Assembly: GCA_937920725.1 (NCBI GenBank)
Contig: CALEUW010000010.1
Location: 1-64,000, forward strand
From: UMGS1601 sp900553335
GTDB taxonomy: Bacteria > Bacillota > Clostridia > Oscillospirales > Ruminococcaceae
Length of the DNA stretch: 64,000 bases
Direction of reading: 5' to 3'
Part shown: in pieces, positions 6,726-15,515 of the stretch
Layout of the letters: every line of letters begins with the position of its first letter
How positions within the stretch are numbered: position 1 is the stretch's first letter
The notes under the pieces: model-generated
Databases searched by the model: none
Seen by the model: the letters and a program-made list of their open reading frames with translations, nothing else
What the model was told of the DNA's origin: nothing
Program-made: the position numbers and the translations under genes

Positions 6726-6754
6726 TTGCATTTGCTTTGAAAATATGATATAAT
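6726..6754 (+). promoter_or_regulatory. Promoter of tRNA-Ser
   Basis: TTGCAT (6726-6731) and perfect TATAAT (6749-6754) lie 17 bp apart, about 33 bp ahead of the mature tRNA. Confidence 0.7.
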
Positions 6755-6786
6755 ACAAAAGCTGTCTTGGTTGGCAGCTCATATTC

Positions 6787-6875
6787 GGAGACGTATCGAA
6801 GTGGTCATAACGGGGCTGACTCGAAATCAGTTAGGGAGCAATCCCCCGCGAGTTCGAATCTCGCCGTCTCCGCCA
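6787..6875 (+). tRNA. tRNA-Ser (anticodon CGA)
   Basis: The acceptor arms GGAGACG and CGTCTCC pair perfectly, followed by G and an encoded CCA. The anticodon loop CTCGAAA gives CGA (codon UCG). The long variable arm (TTAGGGAGCAATCCCCC region) and the TTCGAAT T-loop are typical of class II tRNA-Ser. Confidence 0.95.
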
Positions 6876-6880
6876 AAGGG

Positions 6881-6913
6881 AAACCGCATAAACCCAATGT
6901 TTATGCGGTTTTT
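6881..6913 (+). terminator. Terminator after tRNA-Ser
   Basis: A 13-bp stem (AAACCGCATAAAC with GTTTATGCGGTTT) with a 5-base loop runs into a T-tract just after the tRNA CCA end. Confidence 0.85.
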
Positions 6914-7215
6914 CCATACCCTAATAAGTTTTACGACAGGAACAAAATTCCTGCCGTTTTGTTATTTTCAGACTATTGTTATCACGATTTTCAAGATAAC
7001 ACGGCGGTAAAACACCTATTACTTGCAAGGTCTTAAAACATGACAAAAGCCCAAATTGTTGTAAAAATGTTACCAAATCAAATAAAGCGATATATCAGGT
7101 GTATCACAGCCCCATTGTAGGACGGATTGCGGGAAGTCACCGGCACATTGGATACTATCTGAAAAATAAGGTCGTTTCTTGAAACACTCAGCTCCACAGA
7201 CAACGAAAGCGAAGC
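6914..7215. other. Non-coding stretch at the start of an accessory region
   Basis: I see no convincing gene here. On the minus strand, a frame of about 36 codons (around 7070-7180) is open but has no start signal or family likeness. The stretch follows a tRNA 3' end and leads into short unknown genes, so it may be decayed mobile DNA. Confidence 0.3.
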
Positions 7216-7476
7216 CTACAATGGTGTTTTTGTTTCAACAAAAGCTTCGTAGGCGAAGTTTGCACCGAGACGGAAATCCATAATAAAGCTGTCGAGATTG
7301 GATTCTCCGTTAACAACACCCCAAGCGTTCACATAATCGAGAAACCATTTCTTCGGCTCGTCGGTTAGAAAATTAGTTAGCAAATTTTCGTTCTTTATCA
7401 GGACTTTCATTTTCTTTTGTACTGCGTGTCTGCGGATCAATATTTCTGTAGTAAAATTCTTGGATAACCGTGGCAT
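7216..7476 (-). CDS. Hypothetical protein, DUF6809-like C-terminus
   Basis: This 86-residue frame has no recognisable enzyme motif. Its last third (NLDSFIMDFRLGANFAYEAF) resembles the conserved ending of small uncharacterised Firmicutes proteins of the DUF6809 type (FxxGFRLGA). The first 25 residues (basic, MPRLSKNFTT) look unlike the family and may come from an accidental upstream extension, so the gene may be a truncated relic. There is no clear ribosome-binding site. It lies in an accessory stretch beside tRNA-Ser, on the strand opposite to its neighbours. Confidence 0.4.
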   Translation of the reverse strand: MPRLSKNFTTEILIRRHAVQKKMKVLIKNENLLTNFLTDEPKKWFLDYVNAWGVVNGESNLDSFIMDFRLGANFAYEAFVETKTPL

Positions 7477-7628
7477 AAATAATGCATCTGCCTTTCAATT
7501 ACAGTTTAGCAAAATCGAAAAACAGGCTCGAATATGCGAGTTCTTAAATTGCACATTAATGTTAATAGGGCAATCGTAATCTTAAAATTGCAATTGCTTT
7601 CTTTCTGTGATATAATATCTTAAAGGCG

Positions 7629-8396
7629 GTGATAAATATAAATTTTGAAACAACCGAAATATTGCTCGACGAATTAAAGCCTTACATTGGAAAATCTATT
7701 GTTAATATTTCTACCGAAAACAAGGACTGGCGAAACTGCAACTGTAAATCCGACCTTGTAACTATTGATGCTACGAATCATATAGGCTTTGAGGTTTTTG
7801 ATAATGAGATCATTGCATTTTATTTTACCGACCACAATCATTTTGAGGATTATTCTTCAGAACTTCAAGACGGACAAGAGGACTATATTAAACGAGCTAA
7901 ATCTTTTTTGAAGGAATTATTTGAATACAAAATTCGACACGTCGAGTATTACAAAGGTAAATCCTTATATTCTGAAAAATATTTTGTAATTTACCGTGAC
8001 GGTAGAGAAGATGAATGTATAGGCCACACTTGGTTTGGCTTTTCCAAGCTAATCAACCCTTTCGGTAAGAAGTCTGTAAGCTCAACAACTTGGCAATTTG
8101 ATAAATCAAAGGGTGTTTTCACCACAAGACAGCCCAAAATCGTTGATCCGAGTGCTATTGAAGTAATTGACATCAACGAAGATTGTTATATTGAAATATT
8201 CAACAAACATAATGCTTATACCTATAACATTATTGAAATGGCTTTTGATGATTATTCTGGCATGTACTATTGGGTGCCTGCAATAAATACCATTCCATCC
8301 GGACTGTATGATACTAAGGATAATGCGATTCGTTTCGCAATGAAAGCATTAAAAATTCGAAAAAGCTGTGATGATTATAGTCATAAAACTCCCTGA
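7629..8396 (+). CDS. Hypothetical protein
   Basis: I do not recognise this 255-residue protein. It is soluble, acidic and rich in aromatic residues, with no signal peptide or membrane helix. Two halves are suggested: residues 1-110, with alternating strands and FYFTDHNHFEDY, and residues 115-250, with a Trp/Tyr-rich core (HTWFGFSKLINPFGK, YYWVPAINTIPSGLYDTKDNAI). The start is odd. AAGGCGGTGAT is an excellent ribosome-binding site, but the GTG used to open the frame lies inside it, and a codon at the proper distance (7638) is ATA, not ATG. Either ATA initiates or an original ATG has mutated. A terminator follows at once. Confidence 0.6.
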   Translation: MININFETTEILLDELKPYIGKSIVNISTENKDWRNCNCKSDLVTIDATNHIGFEVFDNEIIAFYFTDHNHFEDYSSELQDGQEDYIKRAKSFLKELFEYKIRHVEYYKGKSLYSEKYFVIYRDGREDECIGHTWFGFSKLINPFGKKSVSSTTWQFDKSKGVFTTRQPKIVDPSAIEVIDINEDCYIEIFNKHNAYTYNIIEMAFDDYSGMYYWVPAINTIPSGLYDTKDNAIRFAMKALKIRKSCDDYSHKTP

Positions 8397-8427
8397 AGGT
8401 TTTCGCTTTCAAGGAGTTTTATTTTTT
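8385..8427 (+). terminator. Terminator after the hypothetical gene
   Basis: AAAACTCC (8385-8392) and GGAGTTTT (8413-8420) form a stem, with an extra CTGAA/TTCAA pairing zone inside, followed by A and six T. It overlaps the end of the coding frame. Confidence 0.7.
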
Positions 8428-8442
8428 AACTATAAAAAAGTA

Positions 8443-8473
8443 TTGACTCTCACGTTACGTTATAGTATATACT
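8443..8473 (+). promoter_or_regulatory. MerR-type promoter with a 19-bp spacer
   Basis: TTGACT (8443-8448) and TATACT (8468-8473) are 19 bp apart, the over-long spacing that MerR-family activators correct by bending DNA. The spacer CTCACGTTACGTTATAG is an imperfect dyad of the kind these regulators bind. The gene just downstream is a MerR regulator, so autoregulation is likely. Confidence 0.75.
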
Positions 8474-8495
8474 CATAATCAAGGGAGGCGATCAA

Positions 8496-9236
8496 ATGAA
8501 GCTACAAATAAGAGAATTCGCAAAACTGACGGGAGTGAGCGTGCGCACGCTGCACTTTTATGACGAGATCGGACTGCTGAAGCCGTCTTCTGTTGACGAA
8601 CAGAACGGATACCGTTTTTATGACGAGTATGCATTGACGCAAATGCAGGAGATCTTGTTCTATCGTGAGCTTGATTTTCCTCTGAAAGAAATCCGGATGA
8701 TTTTATCCTCTCCCGACTATGACAAGCAAAATGCGCTGAAAAAGCAGAAACATTTGCTAATACTGAAAAAAGAACGGCTGGAACGGCTCATTTCGGCTTT
8801 AGACAGCGCAATGAAAGGAGAGATTGTAAATATGAATGTTTTTGATAACAGTAAATTTGAAGCAGAGCGCAAAGAATATGCAAAAGAAGCCAAGGAAAAA
8901 TGGGGCGATACTGCAGCTTATAAGGAGAGCGCTGAAAAGACTGCAGACTATTCAGCAGACAAATGGAAGCAGATAAATTCCGCTATGTACGAAATAATCT
9001 CAGAATTTGCAGACTGCAAAGGAAAGGGCTTTGCTCCCGAAAACCCGGAAGCACAGGCACTTGCGAAAAAATGGCAGAATTTTATCACCGAGAATTACTA
9101 CACCTGTACCAAAGAAATTCTTTTAGGACTTGCCGAAATGTATGTTGAAGACGAACGCTTTCAAAGAAATATAGATCGCCACGGTGATGGTATGGCACAG
9201 TTTATCAGTGATGCAATAAAAGCATATTGCAAATAA
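8496..9236 (+). CDS. MerR family regulator with TipAS ligand-binding domain
   Basis: This 246-residue regulator starts with a MerR winged helix (LRIREFAKLTGVS-type start, VRTLHFYDEIGLLKPS, residues 1-70). A long coiled dimer helix (about 75-110) and a C-terminal TipAS-type domain (about 120-240: EAQALAKKWQNFITENYYT ... MAQFISDAIKAYCK) follow. TipAS domains bind drugs such as thiopeptide antibiotics, and these regulators activate efflux or resistance genes. No target transporter is nearby, so it may act on its own promoter and on distant genes. AGGGAGGCGAT precedes the ATG. A strong terminator follows. Confidence 0.9.
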   Translation: MKLQIREFAKLTGVSVRTLHFYDEIGLLKPSSVDEQNGYRFYDEYALTQMQEILFYRELDFPLKEIRMILSSPDYDKQNALKKQKHLLILKKERLERLISALDSAMKGEIVNMNVFDNSKFEAERKEYAKEAKEKWGDTAAYKESAEKTADYSADKWKQINSAMYEIISEFADCKGKGFAPENPEAQALAKKWQNFITENYYTCTKEILLGLAEMYVEDERFQRNIDRHGDGMAQFISDAIKAYCK

Positions 9237-9255
9237 TTGCGGTCTTATTAAAGCT

Positions 9256-9293
9256 AAAAGCCGGAGTAGTTTTTTGCTCCGGCTTTTCTTATT
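9256..9293 (+). terminator. Terminator after the MerR gene
   Basis: An 11-bp GC-rich stem (AAAAGCCGGAG with CTCCGGCTTTT) around a 10-base loop is followed by a T-rich tail. Confidence 0.85.
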
Positions 9294-9362
9294 TTCCGTG
9301 CTTTACCTTTCTTTGAAAAACGTTCAGCGTTTATATGTGCCAAATACTTTTTCAGATAATTC

Positions 9363-9523
9363 TGCAAAAGTGGGAAAAGCAAAAGAACTCTACCAAATCA
9401 ATCTGTCCATGGCAAATCTCTGAAATCTTTAAATCTATGCTGTAGGACGTTATGAGAAACTTGGCTACAATGTACCGCAGTATAAAAAAATAGCCACCCA
9501 CCAACAAGGCAGACGGCTTACTA
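9363..9523 (+). pseudogene. Decayed site-specific recombinase C-terminus
   Basis: The plus strand reads KVGKAKELYQINLSMANL, then two stops, then VGRYEKLGYNVPQYKK. Allowing one frameshift, the middle becomes ISEIFK. Together these resemble the C-terminal helix-turn-helix of serine recombinases (KAxELYxxGLSxxEIAxxLxxSRxTVxRYxxKLG). No catalytic domain is present. The surrounding 9288-9657 stretch holds no other gene. It is probably a remnant of a mobile element linked to the accessory genes beside tRNA-Ser. Confidence 0.35.
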
Positions 9524-9657
9524 CATAAGTTATCTCATTTTTTAAGCTTGCAGCTTGACATAGTAGCATATAAAAGCAGAAAATCATGTTTACGCATACA
9601 TAATCATCATATTTACGATTACAACTCCCCTTTGACATTTTGCCGTACAGTATGCGT

Positions 9658-10227
9658 TTATGATGCGAGAATAATATTGCCATTTACATCTAATTCTACG
9701 TTCCAGCTATTTGTAACAGCCTTTTCCGGCTTGCTTTGAATTGCTTCGGCAAAAACTTCTACAACCTGCAAGTATCCGTCCTCCTCTGTTAAGTGAATTA
9801 CTGACTCCGAGGCAAGCAACTCATATGTTAATTTTCCGGGAGCCACGGGTTTTTGATAATAGTAAGTATCATTAGAACCTTTAATCCACCCGTCTGCAAT
9901 TTCAAATTCAGGCATTACTGAGGGCTTTGAAGCGATCTTAGTACTGCCATCGGACGCAGTCTGCACCCAATATGAAACAAAGCGAACACGAAGATATGCG
10001 TCAATATTACCTGTATTCTTCAATTTAATGCTTGATTTTTCAATAACCCTTGAGGGAATATTTGAATCTGTTACTTCATGCACTTCGCAAGAAACTTCAG
10101 CCGGATTAAACTGATTATCTTTATACTCCGACTGCTTGAACATATAAGCAAGTACCGTGCCACATACGACAAACAGAGCAAGCAAGAAGGCGATCAGAAC
10201 CAAACTGTATTTTTTTCGGTTTTTCAT
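9658..10227 (-). CDS. TasA/camelysin-like secreted protein
   Basis: This 189-residue exported protein has a signal segment (residues 6-29, LVLIAFLLALFVVCGTVLAYMF) in the style handled by SipW-type signal peptidases. A beta-rich domain follows (SSIKLKNTGNIDAYLRVRFVSYW ... GKLTYELLASESV), which resembles TasA/camelysin fibre subunits in which 'KNTGNIDAY' precedes a conserved strand. It is the last gene of the matrix operon. Its start overlaps the stop of the large adhesin gene by four bases, so the two are translationally coupled. AAGGAGG precedes the ATG. A role as a minor fibre subunit or adapter is inferred. Confidence 0.7.
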   Translation of the reverse strand: MKNRKKYSLVLIAFLLALFVVCGTVLAYMFKQSEYKDNQFNPAEVSCEVHEVTDSNIPSRVIEKSSIKLKNTGNIDAYLRVRFVSYWVQTASDGSTKIASKPSVMPEFEIADGWIKGSNDTYYYQKPVAPGKLTYELLASESVIHLTEEDGYLQVVEVFAEAIQSKPEKAVTNSWNVELDVNGNIILAS

Positions 10228-13200
10228 CTCTGCCTCCTTTGATTCTGAATACGATCACTATTACCGTTGAGCCACTGTTCTGTTGCTGCATTTTTATTGA
10301 ATTCAACTGTTGTACCGTCGTTTTGATGATTCACGGTTTGACCTTCATCATTATATCTCCATGACCAGTCATTTTGCTGAGTCACGGTATAATCGCCGAA
10401 TGGAAGATCATAAATAGTTACGCTGTTGTTTCCCACGATCGTTATATTAATTACTTCGGATGTTGCATTATTTTTTACCTCATAAACGAATACCTGACCT
10501 TCATCCTCAGCATTCTCTCTTACAATTGTCAGATTTCCGGTTTTTTGTATGAATTTTGCATAGAAAATATTGGAATCGGATTCGCTTAGCTTATTCTTAT
10601 CAGGAACAAAGCAATTAGTTGCCTCATCAACACTTCCGTATTCAAGAGCACTTTGCGTACACTCCTCATCAAGATACCATCCTAAAAACTCATAATTCTG
10701 ATTTGCTGTCGGAACAGAGCCGTCAAACAGTTCATCTCCACCCGATATAACTTCAATCGTTTTGGACAGCCGACCTCCGTTATCAGGTACTGCAACATAT
10801 TCTACAACATACTGAACGGGCGAATAGTAGAAAGTAATGACATTTTGATCTTTGTTTTCACGAATCGAAATAGTCTGCGTCTGTGCAGAAATACAGGTAT
10901 ACCCGGGAATATCTATCTTCTCTTCGGTAACGGTTGAGTCATACGGTGCTGTTATATTTTTATCATCAGACAATTTCTCTGTCGTATTATATAGATAGTA
11001 ATGTACCGTATAGTCATAATTCAGACGCTCATAAAAGATATAAAGCTCTGTACCGTCTTGTGAGATCGTTATATTATAGCTTCCGTTTTTATACGGCTCT
11101 TTTGTAGTCAATCCGTTGACTACTGATTTTGCCTCATCTTCAATCAGTTTGAAACCGGAAAAAGTTTGCGGTGCGACAGAAACACTTTTTCCGATATCAC
11201 CGATACCTTCCATATGTGTTCCGGTTTCTTCATAACCTCCGCTGCCGTCAATTGCAAAATCCTGCTTCTCATCATCGCTTGCACCGAGTTTTTCAAGCAT
11301 GAAATGCACCGCATAATAGGCATTATCGGTATTTGGCGTGTAATAGAAAGTGATTACATTATCCTCTGTGCCGACATATGCGTTCTTTTCTTCATCCCAT
11401 TCAACCGAAATAACCAAACGTTTATAGAAAGCGTCCGGAACCATATTCGGATATGCCTTGAAGCGTTCCGTGACAACGGAGTTGGAGGTATTCATTGTTA
11501 CCTCGTCCATCACGATATTCGTTTCCCTGTTGATATATCGCACCGTATACTCAATGTTTTTTGCCTCAACATAGTAAAATGTATAAATATTCTTAGTAGG
11601 ATTGCTCTGATCATCCTCCTGCATAGTGATAGAGTGAGATCCTACCGTTGGGAAATATCCTGAATTGTATTCTTCATAAAGCTGATTATAAGGATTTCCT
11701 GCCTTTGCCGTAAAGGTCCTTGTCGCACCTTGATAAGCAAATCCTGTAGTGTCGTTTGCAACCTTTACTGAAGGATCTCCCAATAAAACATATTCTATAT
11801 GATAAGGCTGAGGTTTTTTGCTGCTCCAATCAGCAAATATATTCATATCCCTCGTGATTGGCATATTCGATGGAACAAAAGCCTTTTTCTGACCGTTTTC
11901 AATATAAAACCAACCAGCAAAGACCAAATCATTACTCGGCGGAGTTTCAACCATTCCGACAACTGTACTGTGAGTGACATCACCATATGTTTTATAAGCT
12001 TTCACAGAAGTATCTCCTGATTCATAGCTCAACATTTCGTCATAGGCTGTAAAGAAATTGACCGTATGTTTTTTTGGAACCCACTTTGCATACCACACTA
12101 CATCTTCCGCCGGCATTTTATCCTTATCAAATTGAACCTCTGTTCCTGCGATACGCCCCGGCGAAGTATACCATCCGACAAACTCATATGCGTTCGGCTC
12201 TAAAGAAGGCGGATAATAATCCGGTTCTTTATAATAAGAAGCCGTTGAAAAAAGCGTATCATAAGGCACAGTTACCGAGTTCAGCACATTTTCATAGTTA
12301 AAATAGGTTATTGTATAATCCTTTCTTTCGTAGTAGAAATAGACGTCATATGCATCACGAAGCTTTTCACCCATAACAGATGTATATCCGTCTGTGACTC
12401 TTTTCCACTCCAAATATTTATAATCAAAACCGTCTATAGACGTTGGAGTCTGACTGCTTACCACTGAATCATCAAAGGTTCTGAACTCCTGAAACAGAGT
12501 GTAATACTTGCCATCGTATTGATACTCAGTTGCTGTCCCGTCCGGAGCTTCAAGCATCAGGTGATACCTGAACAGCTTAGGCACGCTCCAAGAGATATTA
12601 GCACCGTTATCCCAGAAGCCTAAATAGCTTACCACATCGCTGTCCTCAAACTTATTATCATACAGAACTGTTTCGTCAAGCTTCATATAACGGCCTTTGA
12701 TCGTTTGATTTCCTTTTAAATTATCCTGCGTATATTTAACCTTGTATTCACCGTTCCATGCGCTGAAATAAGCATACGAATAATCGTCATCTTTGCTTAT
12801 AGTTGTCGTAATAGTCTTACCGTTTTCATCAGTATATGTGTATGTATGATTATGTTTTTCCATAGTTTTAACCGGCGAAAGAATACCGATAGGCCACTTG
12901 GAACTGATATCCTCACCGTAGCGAGCCTTAAAATCGAAATAATAATAAGTATAATTTCCAACTTCACGACTACCCAACTCATATTGGCTTATATCAGACG
13001 TAGAACCGGAAAGTTGAGTATTCGTATACCACTTAGGAAGTTCTGCAACTTCGCCCCAGTTCCCTTCCGGAACCTCTTTAAGCAAATCATCAACCGAATA
13101 ATTTTCCGCAACTGTCGAGCTTAAATTGCAACCTCCGAATGGCCATGTTGATCCTCCGACAACAGAGTATTTAGTATTATCACCTTCTCCGGTTGACCTC

Positions 13201-14849
13201 GCATAATAAAACCGTAAAGTGTACTCTTTAGGCCTGTAGTATACATTTACAATCGCTGAACCGTCCCCGTCAACAAGAACATTTTTGTCAGCTTTCACAA
13301 ACTCATAATACCTAGGATTCGCATTGCAGTCATCTGTATGGATATGCTCCAGCTTCTTACAGGACAGACAATCGCTCGTATGCTGATGATTCCAGTCATT
13401 CAGATTCTTACAGTTGCCGTAACATCCGGCTTCTTCGCTGTGAATATGCTCTTCATATCTGAAAATATTTTTATACTCTGCTTCCAGATCATCTGTGCCG
13501 TCAACATAGTTTCCGGAATCAGCTGTTACCTGTCTTGCACCAAGATACTCATTTCCATTTTCACGCATTGACCAATATGCGATCGTATAAGTAGTATTAA
13601 CCGATTCCCAAAGAGCCACATAGTATTGACTTTTCTCAGGTATGGTAGATGGAAGCTCGTCAGCTTCTCCATCACCTTTGTCCGCCACACCATCACCATT
13701 TGTATCAATAAAAGCCAGATCCCAGCCTTTGAAATTATAGCCGTGCCTGATAGGTGTGTTTACAACAAAAGGTGTGCCATAGCGAGCATAGATTGGATCA
13801 ACACCGTAGCCACCGGCCAAATCAAATTGCAGCAGATAATAGTTACGGTCATAGTAACACTCAAAAACAGTACTTCCGTCTGCAGCAACGCTTTCGGGAA
13901 TATGATACATTTTCTCAAATCCGTCTGTATTCCCTGCCCAAGCATTCAAATATTCATCGGAAATAATCGTACCGGTTTCTGCTTTACTTGTATGGTACAA
14001 GCTCGCATTTTCAGTATAAAGATCATCGTTGATATTTTGGAAAAAATATCTAATGGCAAAGTTTACTTTAATAGGCTTGTAGTAAACCTTATATTCCATA
14101 TCCTCTGACACACTCGATAAACTCAGTGAGATCATAGCAGCATCGTCATCAATCTCACCATCATTGTCGGCGTCGTAATACGGTGCAAATCCCAAAAAGG
14201 TCGGGGAAACAACAGTCTGATTAAAATTGCTTCCCTTTTCTATAGTTGCAGTATAAGGACTGTATATCGCCGCTTCTTCACCGGCAAGGCTTGATATATC
14301 CAAATACTTGACGGTAATAGTGACATACTCAGATTCAGAATTTTTTGAAAGGCCGTAAGTAATTGGTTTTGCTTTTTTTGAAACTGTTTTCGCATTTGTA
14401 TAAACCGGTTGATCAAAAGAAGTTATCTGCGCCGGTTCTGCCTCCAAAAGAGTAACTGATAGGCAGACAGCGTCACTGTAAACAGTTTCGTCATCGCAAA
14501 TTGCGGCATATCGTATGTAGGTGCTGTCAGCTCCATCTAAAAGATTTTTTACGACTGCATAAGAAATTTCACATTCCTGTTCGGTCTTATCATAGATATT
14601 TACCCAAATCGCATTTTGCGGATCAAGTAAAATCTGCCATTGATATGATGTTACATCCAAACCTTTTGTTTTTGCAGTCAATATCTCTTTCTCGTTTTGC
14701 TCAATGGTAATTTCGCTGACCTGTTTTCCGTCCAGCAGAATATGAGCTGACTTTTGTGAAGCAAAAGCACCCGGAATTAAATGTATCACCATTGAGAAAA
14801 AAATGGAAACACATAATAATAACGCTGTATTTCTTTTTCTCATTTCCAT
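10224..14849 (-). CDS. Giant secreted adhesin with InlB/MucBP-type repeats
   Basis: This 1541-residue protein has a signal peptide (about 1-30, ending AFAS). A long series of beta-grasp repeats of the InlB B-repeat and MucBP kinds follows; recurrent units end in phrases such as GYNFKGWD, YEFVGWYTSPG and VITFYYTP. A Cys/His-rich insert lies near residues 462-507. A final SpaA/Cna-B-like domain (about 1425-1520: NLTIVRENAEDEGQVF ... YDLPFGDYTVTQQ) completes it. There is no LPXTG motif or membrane anchor at the end, so attachment must be indirect, perhaps through the fibre proteins encoded on either side. Codon usage shows nothing odd by eye. It sits in the SipW/TasA operon and most likely mediates adhesion or matrix formation. 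Confidence 0.8.
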   Translation of the reverse strand: MEMRKRNTALLLCVSIFFSMVIHLIPGAFASQKSAHILLDGKQVSEITIEQNEKEILTAKTKGLDVTSYQWQILLDPQNAIWVNIYDKTEQECEISYAVVKNLLDGADSTYIRYAAICDDETVYSDAVCLSVTLLEAEPAQITSFDQPVYTNAKTVSKKAKPITYGLSKNSESEYVTITVKYLDISSLAGEEAAIYSPYTATIEKGSNFNQTVVSPTFLGFAPYYDADNDGEIDDDAAMISLSLSSVSEDMEYKVYYKPIKVNFAIRYFFQNINDDLYTENASLYHTSKAETGTIISDEYLNAWAGNTDGFEKMYHIPESVAADGSTVFECYYDRNYYLLQFDLAGGYGVDPIYARYGTPFVVNTPIRHGYNFKGWDLAFIDTNGDGVADKGDGEADELPSTIPEKSQYYVALWESVNTTYTIAYWSMRENGNEYLGARQVTADSGNYVDGTDDLEAEYKNIFRYEEHIHSEEAGCYGNCKNLNDWNHQHTSDCLSCKKLEHIHTDDCNANPRYYEFVKADKNVLVDGDGSAIVNVYYRPKEYTLRFYYARSTGEGDNTKYSVVGGSTWPFGGCNLSSTVAENYSVDDLLKEVPEGNWGEVAELPKWYTNTQLSGSTSDISQYELGSREVGNYTYYYFDFKARYGEDISSKWPIGILSPVKTMEKHNHTYTYTDENGKTITTTISKDDDYSYAYFSAWNGEYKVKYTQDNLKGNQTIKGRYMKLDETVLYDNKFEDSDVVSYLGFWDNGANISWSVPKLFRYHLMLEAPDGTATEYQYDGKYYTLFQEFRTFDDSVVSSQTPTSIDGFDYKYLEWKRVTDGYTSVMGEKLRDAYDVYFYYERKDYTITYFNYENVLNSVTVPYDTLFSTASYYKEPDYYPPSLEPNAYEFVGWYTSPGRIAGTEVQFDKDKMPAEDVVWYAKWVPKKHTVNFFTAYDEMLSYESGDTSVKAYKTYGDVTHSTVVGMVETPPSNDLVFAGWFYIENGQKKAFVPSNMPITRDMNIFADWSSKKPQPYHIEYVLLGDPSVKVANDTTGFAYQGATRTFTAKAGNPYNQLYEEYNSGYFPTVGSHSITMQEDDQSNPTKNIYTFYYVEAKNIEYTVRYINRETNIVMDEVTMNTSNSVVTERFKAYPNMVPDAFYKRLVISVEWDEEKNAYVGTEDNVITFYYTPNTDNAYYAVHFMLEKLGASDDEKQDFAIDGSGGYEETGTHMEGIGDIGKSVSVAPQTFSGFKLIEDEAKSVVNGLTTKEPYKNGSYNITISQDGTELYIFYERLNYDYTVHYYLYNTTEKLSDDKNITAPYDSTVTEEKIDIPGYTCISAQTQTISIRENKDQNVITFYYSPVQYVVEYVAVPDNGGRLSKTIEVISGGDELFDGSVPTANQNYEFLGWYLDEECTQSALEYGSVDEATNCFVPDKNKLSESDSNIFYAKFIQKTGNLTIVRENAEDEGQVFVYEVKNNATSEVINITIVGNNSVTIYDLPFGDYTVTQQNDWSWRYNDEGQTVNHQNDGTTVEFNKNAATEQWLNGNSDRIQNQRRQR

Positions 14850-15497
14850 CTATTCCTCCTTCTTTGAAAGCGATTCCCATGCGGCATCAGGACTCTTAAA
14901 TCCATTGCTCTGAACACAAGCGGCACGGAATTTAATAAAAATTCCATTCATTGCGCTTATTTCACTTTTGGTGATTTCATCATTTATGTATATATATCCG
15001 TCCTTTGCTATAATATCTGCTGTCAAATGAGTATTTGGTTCAAGTTCACGATAGTAAATATATGCTCCATTGCTGTCTGTTTTAAGAAATTTCCAACTAT
15101 CTTCTACTTTCCATTGCATTAATAATTTGTTGCCCGAACTGATAGAAAAAGCAACATTGTCCGTTGTCGTCCAGCTTGAAGATAGTATGATTTCTGCAAA
15201 AACATAAGTTGACGCTTCGCTTCCTTTAAAATCGACAACAGCCTTTTTAGTCAGATCAACTCCGGGAATGATCATCATTTTTCCGTCGTTTTCACCGCCG
15301 CTTATAAAATCACCGCTTTCCGTTATAGTAATATTTCCGAAGCTTATAACTCTTGCGGTATCTCCGATACCCGATGCCGCTGTATATTTGGCATAAATAC
15401 CTCCCGTCAGATAAACGGATATTAGTGTTAAGCAAAACAGAATGCAGGCAATACGAATTGGGATATTGACTTTTGCTGTTTTTGTATACTTTGCCAT
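14850..15497 (-). CDS. TasA/camelysin-like fibre protein
   Basis: This 215-residue secreted protein has a basic start, a hydrophobic helix (about 14-33) and then GGIYAKYTAASGIGDTARVISFG, the 'AKYT ... ARVxxFG' signature of SipW-processed TasA-like proteins. The rest is a beta-sandwich-like domain without cysteines until near the end. I start at the ATG at 15497; AAGGAG lies 11 bases ahead, and the GTG at 15509 overlaps that site. Its stop is adjacent to the start of the adhesin gene, and it follows the signal peptidase gene closely. It is probably a fibre subunit processed by that peptidase. Confidence 0.75.
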   Translation of the reverse strand: MAKYTKTAKVNIPIRIACILFCLTLISVYLTGGIYAKYTAASGIGDTARVISFGNITITESGDFISGGENDGKMMIIPGVDLTKKAVVDFKGSEASTYVFAEIILSSSWTTTDNVAFSISSGNKLLMQWKVEDSWKFLKTDSNGAYIYYRELEPNTHLTADIIAKDGYIYINDEITKSEISAMNGIFIKFRAACVQSNGFKSPDAAWESLSKKEE

Positions 15498-15515
15498 TTT
15501 CTGCTTCACTCCTTT

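Noticed and set aside
6767..7036. Two overlapping plus-strand frames of 79-89 codons
   Set aside because: They run straight through tRNA-Ser and its terminator, so they are accidental.
11166..14710. Many plus-strand frames of 60-165 codons inside the adhesin gene
   Set aside because: They lie entirely antisense to a continuous 1541-codon frame and lack ribosome-binding sites and domain similarity.
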